NCBI GenBank assembly: GCA_022448365.1
Contig: JAKVCS010000003.1
Span: forward strand, 1,054,001-1,118,000
Reading direction: 5' to 3'
DNA length: 64,000 bases
From: Saccharospirillaceae bacterium
GTDB taxonomy: Bacteria; Pseudomonadota; Gammaproteobacteria; Pseudomonadales; Oceanobacteraceae
In this document: piece after piece, positions 1 through 8,674 of the stretch
Layout: every line of letters begins with the position of its first letter
Numbering within the stretch: position 1 is the first letter of the stretch
Program-made: the position numbers and the translations under genes
The notes under the pieces: model-generated
The model's input: the letters and a program-made list of their open reading frames with translations, nothing else
The model's database searches: none
Told to the model about the DNA's origin: nothing

Positions 1-676
1 CGGCGCCTGGATGACGATACAACTGGCACTCGCCAGCCTTGTTATTGGTCTGATCATCGGCTTGATTGGTGCTTCAGCAAAACTTTCAAACAATCGTATT
101 GCCCGCGGTATCGCCACAACTTACACCACCGTTGTCCGGGGTGTACCTGAACTGTTACTGGTGTTGACTCTGTATTTTGGCGGGTCACAGATTTTACTGT
201 GGATTGCGGGCTACTTTGGCTACGACGAGTATATTGAAGTCGGACCATTTGCCGCCGGTGTTGCTGCACTGGCGATCGCTTTTGGTGCCTACGCCACCGA
301 AGTATTCCGCATGGCAATGCTGGAAATTCCAAAAGGTCAGTGGGAATCTGCCCAGGCTATTGGTATGACTCGCATCCAGACTTTTTTCCGCATTATTATG
401 CCGCAATTGTGGCGTTATTCCCTGCCCGGTCTGGGCAATTTATTTCAGGTTTTATTAAAGGATACTGCGCTGGTTTCGGTAGTGGGTTTAAACGAATTAA
501 TGCGTCAGGCCGCGGTCGGGGCTGCGAACACCAAACAGCCTTTTGATTTTTATTTGGCTGCGGCAGTGCTGTATCTGGGCCTGACATTAATTGCGACGTT
601 CGTAACGACGTATCTTGAGCGTCTGAGTAAACCGGAGCAATACCAACAGGCCAAACTCAGCGGAGGTAAAGTATGA
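1..676 (+). CDS. Amino-acid ABC transporter permease, HisQ/ArtQ type (5' end outside window)
   Basis: Inner-membrane permease of a polar amino-acid uptake ABC transporter, HisQ/ArtQ class. The frame is open from base 2, and the residues before the first ATG (Gly-Ala-Trp, bases 2-10) continue the usual HisQ N-terminal helix, so the real start lies upstream and ATG 11 is probably internal. Several hydrophobic helices are visible, together with the permease EAA loop (EIPKGQWESAQAIGM) that contacts the ATPase. The stop overlaps the next gene by 4 bp (ATGA at 673-676), so the two permeases are translationally coupled. The binding protein and ATPase are not in the window. Substrate (arginine, histidine, lysine or opine) cannot be told from the sequence. 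Confidence 0.9.
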   Translation, partial: GAWMTIQLALASLVIGLIIGLIGASAKLSNNRIARGIATTYTTVVRGVPELLLVLTLYFGGSQILLWIAGYFGYDEYIEVGPFAAGVAALAIAFGAYATEVFRMAMLEIPKGQWESAQAIGMTRIQTFFRIIMPQLWRYSLPGLGNLFQVLLKDTALVSVVGLNELMRQAAVGAANTKQPFDFYLAAAVLYLGLTLIATFVTTYLERLSKPEQYQQAKLSGGKV

Positions 677-1380
677 ACTGGGAATGGGAAATTATCTGGC
701 AGTACCTGCCAAAACTGATGGAAGGCGCCTGGTTAACACTGGAGCTGGTTTTTGTTTCAGGTTTGATTGGTGTATTTCTCGCCGTGCCTCTGGCATTAAT
801 GCGTGCGTCTGAAAATGTCTGGTTACGTGTTCTTCCGGTGGGTTATATTTTCTTCTTTCGTGGCACGCCTCTGCTGGTACAAATCTTCCTGATTTATTAC
901 GGTGCTTCACAGTTTGACGTGGTTAAAGAATCCTGGATATGGCCGATTCTGCGTGAACCATATTGGTGTGCCATTATTGCTTTTTCACTGAATACCGCGG
1001 CCTACAGTGCTGAACTAATCCGAGGTGCCATTCAGGCGATTCCAAAAGGTGAGATTGAAGTATCCCAGGCACTGGGCATGAGCAAGCCAACTATGATTCG
1101 CCGAATTATCCTGCCGCGTGCATTTGGTATTGTATTCCCAGCCTATGGCAACGAGTTATTACTGATGCTGAAAGGCAGTGCTCTGGCCTCAACCATCACA
1201 CTACTGGATCTGACTGGCATGGCCCGGACCATTATTGCCCGTACTTACACGCCACTGGAAATGTTCTTTGCTGCAGGCATGGTGTACTTAATTATTGCTG
1301 CAGTGATGATTGGCTGTTTTAAATTACTGGAGCATAAAATTAATCGCTATCAATTTTATAATCCGGATACGGCAAAATAG
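673..1380 (+). CDS. Amino-acid ABC transporter permease, HisM/ArtM type
   Basis: Second permease subunit (235 aa) of the same polar amino-acid ABC importer. The N-terminal half matches the HisM/ArtM pattern (a helix followed by an IxVFLAVPLAL-like segment and an RGTPLLVQIF motif typical of this subunit). The EAA loop is visible as AIPKGEIEVSQALGM. About five transmembrane helices are apparent. It starts inside the stop codon of the upstream permease and is followed by a strong terminator, so it is the last gene of its operon. Together the two permeases would form the heterodimeric membrane channel. The substrate is not determined. Confidence 0.92.
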   Translation: MNWEWEIIWQYLPKLMEGAWLTLELVFVSGLIGVFLAVPLALMRASENVWLRVLPVGYIFFFRGTPLLVQIFLIYYGASQFDVVKESWIWPILREPYWCAIIAFSLNTAAYSAELIRGAIQAIPKGEIEVSQALGMSKPTMIRRIILPRAFGIVFPAYGNELLLMLKGSALASTITLLDLTGMARTIIARTYTPLEMFFAAGMVYLIIAAVMIGCFKLLEHKINRYQFYNPDTAK

Positions 1381-1397
1381 GTTTTCTGAAACCTATC

Positions 1398-1433
1398 ACA
1401 CCCCTTGCGTCTGCGACGTAAGGGGTGTTTTTG
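1398..1433 (+). terminator. Rho-independent terminator of the ABC permease operon
   Basis: An ACACCCCTTGCGTC arm pairs with GACGTAAGGGGTGT (one G-T wobble) around a 3-nt loop and is followed by a T tract. It lies 18 bp after the permease stop. The T tract is only on the plus-strand side, so it should not serve the convergent TPR gene. Confidence 0.9.
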
Positions 1434-1498
1434 TATGCGCTACAGATAAGTGCTCTGTAACCCATGATGCATAACCATGATTACGCTATTACGATGGC

Positions 1499-2839
1499 TT
1501 ATAACGTGCCTGCCATATATTCGCGGCGTTTACGCTCACCTTCGATGTAAGCTAACCATTGGTTTGCCATTTTCTCAGCGCTTTCAAACTCAGAAGCCGC
1601 TTCAAATGCTCCCTGGGCATCCGCTAGGTTATCGAGATTAAATAGAACCAATCCACGCAACACCTGAGCATCGGCCTTCTTTTTAAAGTCTGCATCATTC
1701 AACGCTGAGTCGACATTGCTCAGTGCCTCATCCCACTCCTGGCGCTCGGTATGAATTTGTGCCAGTTTGTAGAAGTCTTTACCGGAGGATGACATTTTAG
1801 CCGCCTGAGTCATAACCTTGATGGCGTTGTCGTATTCTTTAGCAATCATCCACGCATCACCTAACAGCGACAGATTTTTCGCATTAATCTCGATCTGCTC
1901 GGCTTTCATACCATCAGCCATAATCTGAGCCGCTTTATAAGGTACTTCCTGACCTAACAAAGCCTGGGCCAGATTTACCAGTTCAGACTCATTGGTGAGC
2001 AGGTTCTGCTCGTGTGCCGCTTCGAGCGCTGACAGTTCCTTTAATGGCATATTTAATTCACTGTACACCGCCGCCAGCTGCACCCAGTACTGAGCCTTTG
2101 GGTACAGCGTTGCCAGATCCTGAAGACAACGTGCCAGCGCTTTAAAGTCTTTATTCTGGTAATACACCGCACGTTCCAGCATCAGCCAGTTTTCACGTGG
2201 ATTTTTGCCTTTGGCTTTTTCACCGGCAATCGCCACTTTTACGTCTGGCAACGCTTTTTGGTATTGCTCGAGTTGGAAATAAATCTGAGCACGTAAAATG
2301 TGTGCTTCACCGCTTGGCTTTTCAACCAGAGAGAACCATTCATTCAGCGGTTTCAGTGCTGCTTGATAGTTTTCCTGCATCAGATACAGCTTGGCAATAC
2401 TGTATAACGTGCCCTGCATCAGGCTGTCAGGAATTTTCTTACTCGCAACCACCTTTTCATACGACTGAATTGCAGCGTCGTAGTTTTCCTGGTTAAAGTA
2501 AACGTAAGCGAACATATTATGCGTCATCGCTTTTTCATAACTGTTACGCTTACGCTTTTCCAGAGACGTCAGACTTCCCAAGGCTTCATCGTATTTTTTT
2601 TCGTCCGCCAGTACACGAGCTTCTTCAAGCTTCTTGTAGATTTTCGGCCGTAAAGTCTGAGCGCGCTTTACGCGACGCTTCTTCTTTTTTTCAACCTGCT
2701 TCTCAGCATTTTCACCGCCCGATTGAGCGGCCTGAATCTGACTGACGGGCGCTGTCGCAAAAATCAGCACCAATATCATGGCGACGAGTGCTTTTACAGA
2801 CAGAGCTTTTGATGACACGGTAGCAACCGGAAATTTCAT
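1499..2839 (-). CDS. Exported tetratricopeptide-repeat protein of the TonB operon
   Basis: 446 aa with an N-terminal signal peptide (hydrophobic stretch ending near APVSQIQAAQ), a basic KKKKRRVKR segment, and then about 300 residues of tetratricopeptide-type helices (for example the YDEALGSL, YDAAIQSYEKV, YQAALKPL and YDNAIKVM units). It is the last gene of the DUF3450-ttpC-exbB-exbD-tonB run, 12 bp after tonB, matching the position of the TPR gene VC1543 in the Vibrio TonB2 locus. The likely role is a periplasmic partner of the TonB complex. Its exact function is not established; I infer association from operon position only. Confidence 0.85.
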   Translation of the reverse strand: MKFPVATVSSKALSVKALVAMILVLIFATAPVSQIQAAQSGGENAEKQVEKKKKRRVKRAQTLRPKIYKKLEEARVLADEKKYDEALGSLTSLEKRKRNSYEKAMTHNMFAYVYFNQENYDAAIQSYEKVVASKKIPDSLMQGTLYSIAKLYLMQENYQAALKPLNEWFSLVEKPSGEAHILRAQIYFQLEQYQKALPDVKVAIAGEKAKGKNPRENWLMLERAVYYQNKDFKALARCLQDLATLYPKAQYWVQLAAVYSELNMPLKELSALEAAHEQNLLTNESELVNLAQALLGQEVPYKAAQIMADGMKAEQIEINAKNLSLLGDAWMIAKEYDNAIKVMTQAAKMSSSGKDFYKLAQIHTERQEWDEALSNVDSALNDADFKKKADAQVLRGLVLFNLDNLADAQGAFEAASEFESAEKMANQWLAYIEGERKRREYMAGTL

Positions 2840-2851
2840 AACGGCCTCCTG

Positions 2852-3490
2852 TTACCTTTTCTTTTTGCTGCTTTTATCAAGCTCAAAGCGAATAATGTTA
2901 CGCACACCGGTCACTTCGATGGCTTTTCCATTTTCGATTTTTGGCTTGTACTTAAACTTCTTCGCGGCATTTAACGCAGCGCGATTAAAAATATTTGCTG
3001 GATCCGCTTCGATCACCATTGGGTTAATCACAGTACCCAGCTTGGATACGGTAAATTCAACCACCACATAACCTTCGATGCCTTTTTGCGCAGCGCGTCG
3101 TGGATAGGTGGGCGCAACTTTGACGATGGGCAAATATTCACCATCCCCTGAACCGCCACCTAAACCGGCATCAACATTTAGGTCAGTGCCAATATCAAAA
3201 CCACCAATATCAAAACCGTCGGTCGATGCCTGGGCCAGATCCGGCGCTGGCATATCCGGTTTTGGCGGCTCTTGTGGCGGCGCCGGTGGCTTTTGTGGTT
3301 TGCGCTCTTTGGTCTGAACGTCATCATCCGGCTTTTGCATTACAAAACTCTCAATGCGACCGAAATCCTGTTCATTCAGTACCGAGCCTCCGCTGCTGAT
3401 CAGGCTTTGCATCACCCAAAACACCGCGAAGGTTGCTGCACCGGCAACCGCCAGCGCTGAACCAAAACGAACCAGGGAGGACTGCAACAT
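2852..3490 (-). CDS. tonB: TonB-family energy transducer (TonB2-like)
   Basis: 212 aa from the ATG at 3490, which lies one base past the exbD stop; a longer frame to 3547 would overlap exbD and add a non-TonB peptide. It has one N-terminal membrane anchor (VRFGSALAVAGAATFAVFWVM), a short proline/lysine-rich linker (KPQKPPAPPQEPPKP), and a C-terminal TonB domain with YPRRAAQKGIEGYVVVEF and the conserved end AIEVTGVRNIIRFEL. The linker is short, as in TonB2 proteins. It transmits the ExbB/ExbD proton-motive-force signal to outer-membrane receptors, most simply the receptor encoded at 8675-11719. An FDIG unit is directly duplicated before the C-terminal domain. Confidence 0.93.
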   Translation of the reverse strand: MLQSSLVRFGSALAVAGAATFAVFWVMQSLISSGGSVLNEQDFGRIESFVMQKPDDDVQTKERKPQKPPAPPQEPPKPDMPAPDLAQASTDGFDIGGFDIGTDLNVDAGLGGGSGDGEYLPIVKVAPTYPRRAAQKGIEGYVVVEFTVSKLGTVINPMVIEADPANIFNRAALNAAKKFKYKPKIENGKAIEVTGVRNIIRFELDKSSKKKR

Positions 3491-3491
3491 G

Positions 3492-3902
3492 CTAGTTTGC
3501 CTCCGTGGACAACGACACGTCGAAGACACCAGCTGCCCGCGCAGCATCCATTACCGCAACCAATTTAGCCGTCTTGGCTTCTTCGTCAGCCTGAATAACC
3601 ACCGAACCTTGTGGATTCTCAGCACGTAAACGCTCGATATTGGCGCGAACCTGAGATTCATCCACCCGGCGTTTATCAATCCAGATTTCACCAATGTCAT
3701 TAATCGCAATCAGAATGTTGGCACGTGGCTTAGCTTGCGCAGTGCTGGCATCCGGACGATTCACTTCAATACCGGATTCTTTTACAAAAGAAGCGGTAAC
3801 AATAAAGAAGATCAGCATAATAAAAACCACGTCCAACATTGGAGTGATGTCGATTTCGCCGTCTTCAGCTTCCTGAGCGATGTTTGAAAAACTACGTCTC
3901 AT
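3492..3902 (-). CDS. exbD: ExbD biopolymer transport protein
   Basis: 136 aa from the ATG at 3902 (MRRSF); the frame extends to a GTG at 3926, but the family begins at MRRSF. The single membrane helix DVVFIMLIFFIVTASFV is preceded by EIDITPMLD, which contains the conserved aspartate of the ExbD/TolR proton channel. The rest is a periplasmic domain. It works with ExbB and TonB in the inner membrane. The next gene tonB starts one base after its stop. Upstream there is an unusually long 140-bp gap to exbB. Confidence 0.95.
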   Translation of the reverse strand: MRRSFSNIAQEAEDGEIDITPMLDVVFIMLIFFIVTASFVKESGIEVNRPDASTAQAKPRANILIAINDIGEIWIDKRRVDESQVRANIERLRAENPQGSVVIQADEEAKTAKLVAVMDAARAAGVFDVSLSTEAN

Positions 3903-4042
3903 AATTTCATTCTCATTTTTAAGCACTTCTGATTCAGTGCCTATAACCTTTGTTTAAGGAGCATTTCCGAGGCAGTTGATACAAGACAAAAATTTCGAGA
4001 AATTTTTAACGCCATAGCAGCAACGCAGGTAGCTCCCTTTAC

Positions 4043-4564
4043 TTAGTGGTCAAAAGTTAGTTGGTCTTCAAGGTGAATTTTTTCACGCTTGATGTAACGG
4101 TCTAATAACGATTGGGCGAATACCCCGGTGATGGCGCCAACCATACCTGCCATGGTTGGAATCGTTGCTTTGGAAATACCGGATGCCATCGCTTTCGGAC
4201 TGCCGTTACCAATAAACGCCATCACATCGAAAACTTCGATCATGCCGGTTACTGTGCCTAACAAACCGAATAACGGTGCCAGGCCAATCGCCATTTTGAT
4301 GGTGCTCATGTTGGCAGTCAGATCGCTGCTGAGCTTGCCGATCAGATCCTGACGAATCTGATGGGCATGCCAGGAAGTACGCTCTGCACGGCCTTCCCAT
4401 TCTGAAACGGCTTTTTTCAAATCAGAACGGTGTACAAAAGAGAAGAACACCACACGCTCTAAAATCAGTAGCCACAGGATAAAAATCAGTCCGAAGATGC
4501 CGTAGAGGATGATTCCTCCACGCTCCATAAACAGATAGACCGGTTCGTAAATTTCAGTGAACAT
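4043..4564 (-). CDS. exbB: ExbB / TolQ-family proton channel subunit (short form)
   Basis: 173 aa MotA/TolQ/ExbB-family protein. The N-terminal helix is GGIILYGIFGLIFILWLLIL; the paired channel helices carry GLAPLFGLLGTVTGMIEVF and the segment MAGMVGAITGVFAQSL. This is the short ExbB2 form typical of TonB2-type operons that also encode a TtpC-like protein. It starts 19 bp downstream of the ttpC-like stop. It forms the energising channel together with ExbD. Confidence 0.95.
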   Translation of the reverse strand: MFTEIYEPVYLFMERGGIILYGIFGLIFILWLLILERVVFFSFVHRSDLKKAVSEWEGRAERTSWHAHQIRQDLIGKLSSDLTANMSTIKMAIGLAPLFGLLGTVTGMIEVFDVMAFIGNGSPKAMASGISKATIPTMAGMVGAITGVFAQSLLDRYIKREKIHLEDQLTFDH

Positions 4565-4583
4565 CTATCTCACCAATCCGCTA

Positions 4584-5960
4584 TTAAGCTGCTTTCGCAG
4601 ACGTTTGCTGTTCAGATTGACGCGCCAGGATACCGGTGGCGCGCTCTTCCAGAATCATCATCAGTTCACGAGAGCGGTTGTTGGTTAAGGTATGCAGGAA
4701 TACACATGGAATTGCTGCAACCAGACCCAGAACCGTGGTCATCAGTGCCTGAGAAATACCACCGGCCATCAGTTTCGGATCACCCGTGCCGAACAGAGAC
4801 ATGGTTTCAAATACATCGATCATGCCGGTTACCGTACCCAGCAGACCCAGCAGTGGTGCCACGACAGAGATGATTTTGATCCAGCCGATACCGCGCGTCA
4901 GACGAGGAATCTCTGCGGCAATCGCTTCGCCCAGGTGTAATTCCAGTGTTTCAGTGTCAGCGCTCTGGTTGGCTTTAAATACCGCCATGACACGGCCCAG
5001 TGAATTGCCTTCGTCCGGTGTGTCCGATTGCATTTGCTTGTAAACACGGCTTCGCTCAGCGAACAGAACAATCATGCGCCATACCGCCAACAGAATACCG
5101 ATAACGGCCAGACCCAGAATGATGTAACCAACCACACCGCCCTGATCTACACGGTCACCCAGCTCAGGCGACTGGCCCATAATTTTTAATAACTGACCAC
5201 GGGAAGGATCGATCCAGAAACCGGTCAGAGCGGAACCGGAGGTGCCTGCTAATTCGGCCGCCGGACCGTTGTAACGGGAACCCGGTTGCTTATCGAGTTC
5301 TACCAGACGTGCGGACTCCAGATCCCAGTTAATGTAGTTGCCGTTGGATACAACGTTAAAGCCACCAACACGGATCACCTCTTTTTTAACCGTTTCACCG
5401 GAAGGCATAACCACATCAGCGTTATATTGTGCGATACGACCAGAGAACGTCGCTTCACGCTGCATTTCAAACCACAGACGTTCCAGCTGATCAATCGACG
5501 GTAATTCAGAAGAAGAACCCGCGGTTTTAATCAAGTTAGTCAGGAATTCATTACGGCCGGGTAATTCGCTGGAAACCACAGAGCCTTCAAATACCGCCTT
5601 GGTATCGCCAGCCACTTGCTGCAGCACACCAAACAATTCTTTTAACGAACCTAAACGGTTAGTCAGACGCTCCTGAGCATCGGCAACTTTGGTTTCATTT
5701 TCCTGAAATTGTTTTTCTTTTTGCGCACTCAGGCTTTCCAGACGCGCGCGCTCTGCAGTCATTTCTGCAACCATACGCTCCTGCTCAGCCTTAGAGCGGT
5801 TGAAACGAGTCAGACGTTGATTGAACTCTTTATCATCACGTGCCTGTCCCTGTTTAACCAGATTCAGCAGCTCATCAACAGATACAGAATCGGTAGCCTG
5901 AGTGGCTGGACTGAAAGAAAATGCCAGAGCGGCAGATAAAAATAATGCTTTAATTTTCAT
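4584..5960 (-). CDS. TtpC-like MotA/TolQ/ExbB family protein with periplasmic domain
   Basis: 458 aa. A signal peptide (MKIKALFLSAALAFSFSPATQA) is followed by a long predicted coiled coil (about residues 30-110, rich in E/K/Q with KAEQERMVAEMTAERARLESL), a periplasmic beta-rich region, then a membrane helix (VVGYIILGLAVIGILLAV) and the ExbB-like channel domain with PLLGLLGTVTGMIDVFETM near residues 365-385. This matches the extended ExbB relative TtpC that is needed by Vibrio TonB2 systems, where it sits directly before exbB. It is second in this operon, 12 bp after the DUF3450 gene. The role as a TonB-complex accessory is established for TtpC; assignment here is by architecture and order. 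Confidence 0.9.
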   Translation of the reverse strand: MKIKALFLSAALAFSFSPATQATDSVSVDELLNLVKQGQARDDKEFNQRLTRFNRSKAEQERMVAEMTAERARLESLSAQKEKQFQENETKVADAQERLTNRLGSLKELFGVLQQVAGDTKAVFEGSVVSSELPGRNEFLTNLIKTAGSSSELPSIDQLERLWFEMQREATFSGRIAQYNADVVMPSGETVKKEVIRVGGFNVVSNGNYINWDLESARLVELDKQPGSRYNGPAAELAGTSGSALTGFWIDPSRGQLLKIMGQSPELGDRVDQGGVVGYIILGLAVIGILLAVWRMIVLFAERSRVYKQMQSDTPDEGNSLGRVMAVFKANQSADTETLELHLGEAIAAEIPRLTRGIGWIKIISVVAPLLGLLGTVTGMIDVFETMSLFGTGDPKLMAGGISQALMTTVLGLVAAIPCVFLHTLTNNRSRELMMILEERATGILARQSEQQTSAKAA

Positions 5961-5972
5961 GACATTTTCCTC

Positions 5973-6749
5973 TTAGTTTGCAGCCAATGGTGCAGCAACC
6001 GGCACTTTGATCAGATCCGGAGCAGCCTGCTCACGGGCGATACGAATACCCGCCATCAGCTTGCTCTTGTAAGCTGGGTCTAATGTTTCCCAGGCATTGT
6101 TTACGGTGTTCCAGACACCCAGGTCCTGACCGTCGAGAGATTGGTACATCAGAGAGATACGACCAACGCGCAGGAAATCTACCTCACGTTGCTGACCGTT
6201 CACATCCAGCGTACCGCGGTAAGATTCGATGGTGCGACCGTAATCGATTTCTGCCTGATAGGCTTCCATAACCTTGCGGTATTTTTCCGCAACCGTGACG
6301 TCACTGCGGCCCATCATGCGCTTCAGCTTTTCAACACGCTCAGCACGTTCTTCTTTCAGAAACGGCACATCGGCGCGCACAAACTGATCCACCGCATCAA
6401 TCATACGCAGCATCAATGGCGTGATCTGACGCTCAACCAGCGTCACGTTTTTAATACTGGCTTCGATTGAAACCAGCTCTTTTTCCTGGGCCGCCAGCTG
6501 CTTATTCAGCTGTTCTACATATACATTCAGCCCTTCAACTTCTTTTACCAGTCCGCGGTATTCACGCTCACTGGAACGAATACTGTTATCGATGTTGTCG
6601 ATTTTTTGCTGAGACTGCTGCGCTTTGTTTACGCGCTTAACGCCTTTATCCAGAGCGCTATCAACGTTGGCTGCAGTTGCACCGAAAGTAACACCTGCGG
6701 TTAATACAGCGGCTGCCAGGATATTACGAGTTCGCAGTTGCGTAGGCAT
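5973..6749 (-). CDS. DUF3450 family periplasmic protein
   Basis: 258 aa with a signal peptide cleaved near TFGATAANVDSALD, then a long coiled coil (residues about 35-110, with QSQQKIDNIDNSIRSSEREY and LNKQLAAQEKELVSIEASI) and a C-terminal domain with the typical DUF3450 stretch LRVGRISLMYQSLDGQDLGVW. DUF3450 proteins are encoded first in TonB2-type operons (compare VC1548). It is the promoter-proximal gene of the six-gene TonB operon, and its upstream region carries a multi-repeat PhoB-like site. Function is unknown; the coiled coil suggests a scaffolding or periplasm-spanning role with the TtpC-like protein. Confidence 0.88.
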   Translation of the reverse strand: MPTQLRTRNILAAAVLTAGVTFGATAANVDSALDKGVKRVNKAQQSQQKIDNIDNSIRSSEREYRGLVKEVEGLNVYVEQLNKQLAAQEKELVSIEASIKNVTLVERQITPLMLRMIDAVDQFVRADVPFLKEERAERVEKLKRMMGRSDVTVAEKYRKVMEAYQAEIDYGRTIESYRGTLDVNGQQREVDFLRVGRISLMYQSLDGQDLGVWNTVNNAWETLDPAYKSKLMAGIRIAREQAAPDLIKVPVAAPLAAN

Positions 6750-6810
6750 AATTCTTTACCCGTTAAAACTGTTCTTTGCCTGCATTGGCAGGCCCCCAAA
6801 TTCAGAGCGC

Positions 6811-6871
6811 ACGATACTGCAGTTCTGTGACACTTATGTGACATGACAGTTAGATTTCAGATATATGACAG
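6811..6871 (-). promoter_or_regulatory. PhoB-box array and -10 upstream of the TonB operon
   Basis: Reading the minus strand from 6871: CTGTCAT-ATAT-CTGAAAT, then CTAA, CTGTCAT, GTCA, CATAAGT, GTCA. Heptamers repeat every 11 bp, the spacing of PhoB half-sites (consensus CTGTCAT plus a 4-bp spacer). A second phase, TGTCACA-TAAG-TGTCACA, ends at 6826 and is followed 9 bp later by TATCGT (6816-6811) as a -10. This is the normal distance in PhoB-activated promoters, where the box replaces the -35. The motif and spacing are seen directly; PhoB binding is inferred. Confidence 0.75.
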
Positions 6872-6932
6872 GCTTTATTGGGGACAAATTAAACGGGAAA
6901 TAAGGTGAAAAACGATTAGAAATACAGGCAAT

Positions 6933-6965
6933 AAAAAAACCCCATCCTCAAGTGAGGATGGGGTT
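6933..6965 (-). terminator. Terminator after the beta-helix lipoprotein gene
   Basis: A 13-bp perfect stem (AACCCCATCCTCA and its complement) is followed on the minus strand by seven T residues. It lies about 30 bp after the stop of the lipoprotein gene and before the Pho-box promoter of the TonB operon, so it insulates the two units. Confidence 0.93.
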
Positions 6966-6995
6966 ATCAGCGTTCAGTCATTCAGTAAGTTTGAA

Positions 6996-8576
6996 TTACT
7001 TAGCAGTTCCGTCAACTTCAACAGAAGCGATATTAGCGGATACTGCACCAATAGCAGTTTCAGCCAGATTGTCATTCAGAGTTACAGAAGTCAGAGAGTT
7101 CAGACTACCTAAAGTGTAACTAGAACCGTTCTCCAAAGTAGCGGTAGTACCACAGTAAACGTTAACGAATGCTTTATCGATAGCGTTGCTGTTAGCTTTT
7201 GCCACAGTACTTTGAACAGTGTCATCATCGATATAAACACACTTGTCGATATCACCAACAATCAAAGTGTTTACAAATACACCCTCAGAACCTTTCTTCA
7301 AGTGGATGCCATCACCAATGTTACCTGCACCGTAAGTAGCAGTGCTAAGGTCAGCAATAGCAGTCACGTTTGCAACTGTCGGGTTAGACTCTTGGTAGTC
7401 AGATTCATTTGCATCGCCAGCAGTATCCATTTCAAATGTATGGTTGCTAGATTTACTCTGGTTTTGAGTCTGAACAATCAGTGCATATTGAATGTTACCA
7501 ACGTAACCTTCGTCCCAGTCGATATTGTCATCGCGAATTGCCGTCAGAACTAAGTGTTTAGCATCTACAGCGCCGCCGAAGAATTCAACACCGTCGTCTT
7601 TATTGTTGTGTACCTGGACATAGTCGATGGTTGTGCCATAGCCAACACCCATAAAGCCAATACCATTCAGCTCATCACCATTGGCAATCTCAAGACCAGC
7701 CTCTGTTACGATTACGTATTTCAGTGAGCCAGAGCTATCTGAGTTATCGAAGCCACCAAAGAATCCAGACGCACCTTCACCAGCGATGTTACATACAGTT
7801 TCAGTTTTGAAATCACCGCATTTGTTATGGTAGGCATAACCTTGCAGAACTAAACCGCCCCACTCTTCATCAGCACCAAAGTTATCTGTGGTAGTGATAC
7901 CAGACATTACAATAGGCTGAGATGCTGTGCCTTCAGCCATGATTTTCGAGCCACGAGTAACTACAAGTGATGAACCTGCTTTGTTCATCATTTGAGTACC
8001 AGCTTCCACGGTCAAAGTAACGTTTGCAAATTTAGTAGATGAGGTTTGCGCACCATTACCATTACCAACATTCACACGGTCAACCATAGACCAAACAACA
8101 TTGTTGTTCAGAGTCGCATTTGAAGTCAGTGTGCCTGAGACTTCACACACAACGAATTGTTTGCCATCTAAAGTAACCGTTGCAGTGCTTTCTGATTGCT
8201 GAACCTCAACCAGGTCACCAGCGATTGAAGGACATGCAGTTGCAGGTGTAATACCAGCCATGCTTGGAGAATAAGTAACATTCGGAGTGAATGTACCTGC
8301 TGAACCTGAAGCAGTATCGATTGCCGCAGCAGTTGCAGGGTAAGAACCCGGCAGCGCGAAGCTGTACCACTCAGTAGTTGCCGCTGGATCTACAGCACCT
8401 ACATAAGTCGTTTGGTCAAAAGTGAAGTTAGGGTTAGCGCTGGTATTGTATTCTGCAGCGTTGCCACCACCTTTATTATCATCTTTATTGTTATCACTAT
8501 TGTCGTCGCTACCACAACCAACAACAGCTGCAGCCAACAGGCTTACAGATAAAGCTTTCAGCAGTTCTTGTTTCAT
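6996..8576 (-). CDS. Exported beta-helix-type lipoprotein paired with a TonB-dependent receptor
   Basis: 526 aa lipoprotein: signal peptide with a lipobox at AAAVVGCGS, then an Asp/Asn/Lys/Gly-rich low-complexity linker (about residues 23-40). The body has right-handed beta-helix-like repeats (for example SGSLKYVIVTEAGLEI, TTIDYVQVHNNKDDGVEFFGGAVDAKHLVL and GNIQYALIV). Several cysteines lie in the middle. Related lipoproteins are often encoded beside TonB-dependent receptors of this class, as here. The likely place is the cell surface or outer membrane, acting as a capture or processing partner of the receptor. No catalytic motif is visible to me, so substrate and activity stay open. It has its own Pho-like promoter. 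Confidence 0.75.
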   Translation of the reverse strand: MKQELLKALSVSLLAAAVVGCGSDDNSDNNKDDNKGGGNAAEYNTSANPNFTFDQTTYVGAVDPAATTEWYSFALPGSYPATAAAIDTASGSAGTFTPNVTYSPSMAGITPATACPSIAGDLVEVQQSESTATVTLDGKQFVVCEVSGTLTSNATLNNNVVWSMVDRVNVGNGNGAQTSSTKFANVTLTVEAGTQMMNKAGSSLVVTRGSKIMAEGTASQPIVMSGITTTDNFGADEEWGGLVLQGYAYHNKCGDFKTETVCNIAGEGASGFFGGFDNSDSSGSLKYVIVTEAGLEIANGDELNGIGFMGVGYGTTIDYVQVHNNKDDGVEFFGGAVDAKHLVLTAIRDDNIDWDEGYVGNIQYALIVQTQNQSKSSNHTFEMDTAGDANESDYQESNPTVANVTAIADLSTATYGAGNIGDGIHLKKGSEGVFVNTLIVGDIDKCVYIDDDTVQSTVAKANSNAIDKAFVNVYCGTTATLENGSSYTLGSLNSLTSVTLNDNLAETAIGAVSANIASVEVDGTAK

Positions 8577-8620
8577 TAGAATCTTCCTTATTAAGGCAAT
8601 ATTAATGTCTAAATTTTAAT

Positions 8621-8644
8621 TGCTGCGCAATATTATGCGCAGCA
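8621..8644. repeat. Perfect 9-bp inverted repeat overlapping the lipoprotein promoter
   Basis: TGCTGCGCA and TGCGCAGCA flank ATATTA. No T tract follows on the minus strand, so it is not a standard terminator. It overlaps the proposed -10 of the lipoprotein gene and could be an operator, or a hairpin that stabilises the receptor transcript's 3' end. Confidence 0.7.
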
Positions 8645-8662
8645 TATGACGTTTATGTGACG
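8630..8662 (-). promoter_or_regulatory. PhoB-box-like site and -10 upstream of the beta-helix lipoprotein gene
   Basis: The minus strand from 8662 reads CGTCACATAAACGTCATATG. GTCA recurs at exactly 11 bp, as in PhoB half-sites, though with CG in place of TG. After the second half-site a -10 follows: CATAAT at 8637-8632 or TAATAT at 8635-8630. The site sits just after the stop of the receptor gene, so the lipoprotein gene can be transcribed on its own. It is weaker than the other two boxes in this locus. Confidence 0.55.
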
Positions 8663-8674
8663 AATACAGAAATA

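Noticed and set aside
3492-3547. Longer tonB start at 3547 overlapping exbD
   Set aside because: The added residues are not TonB-like; ATG 3490, one base after the exbD stop, gives the proper membrane anchor at the N-terminus.
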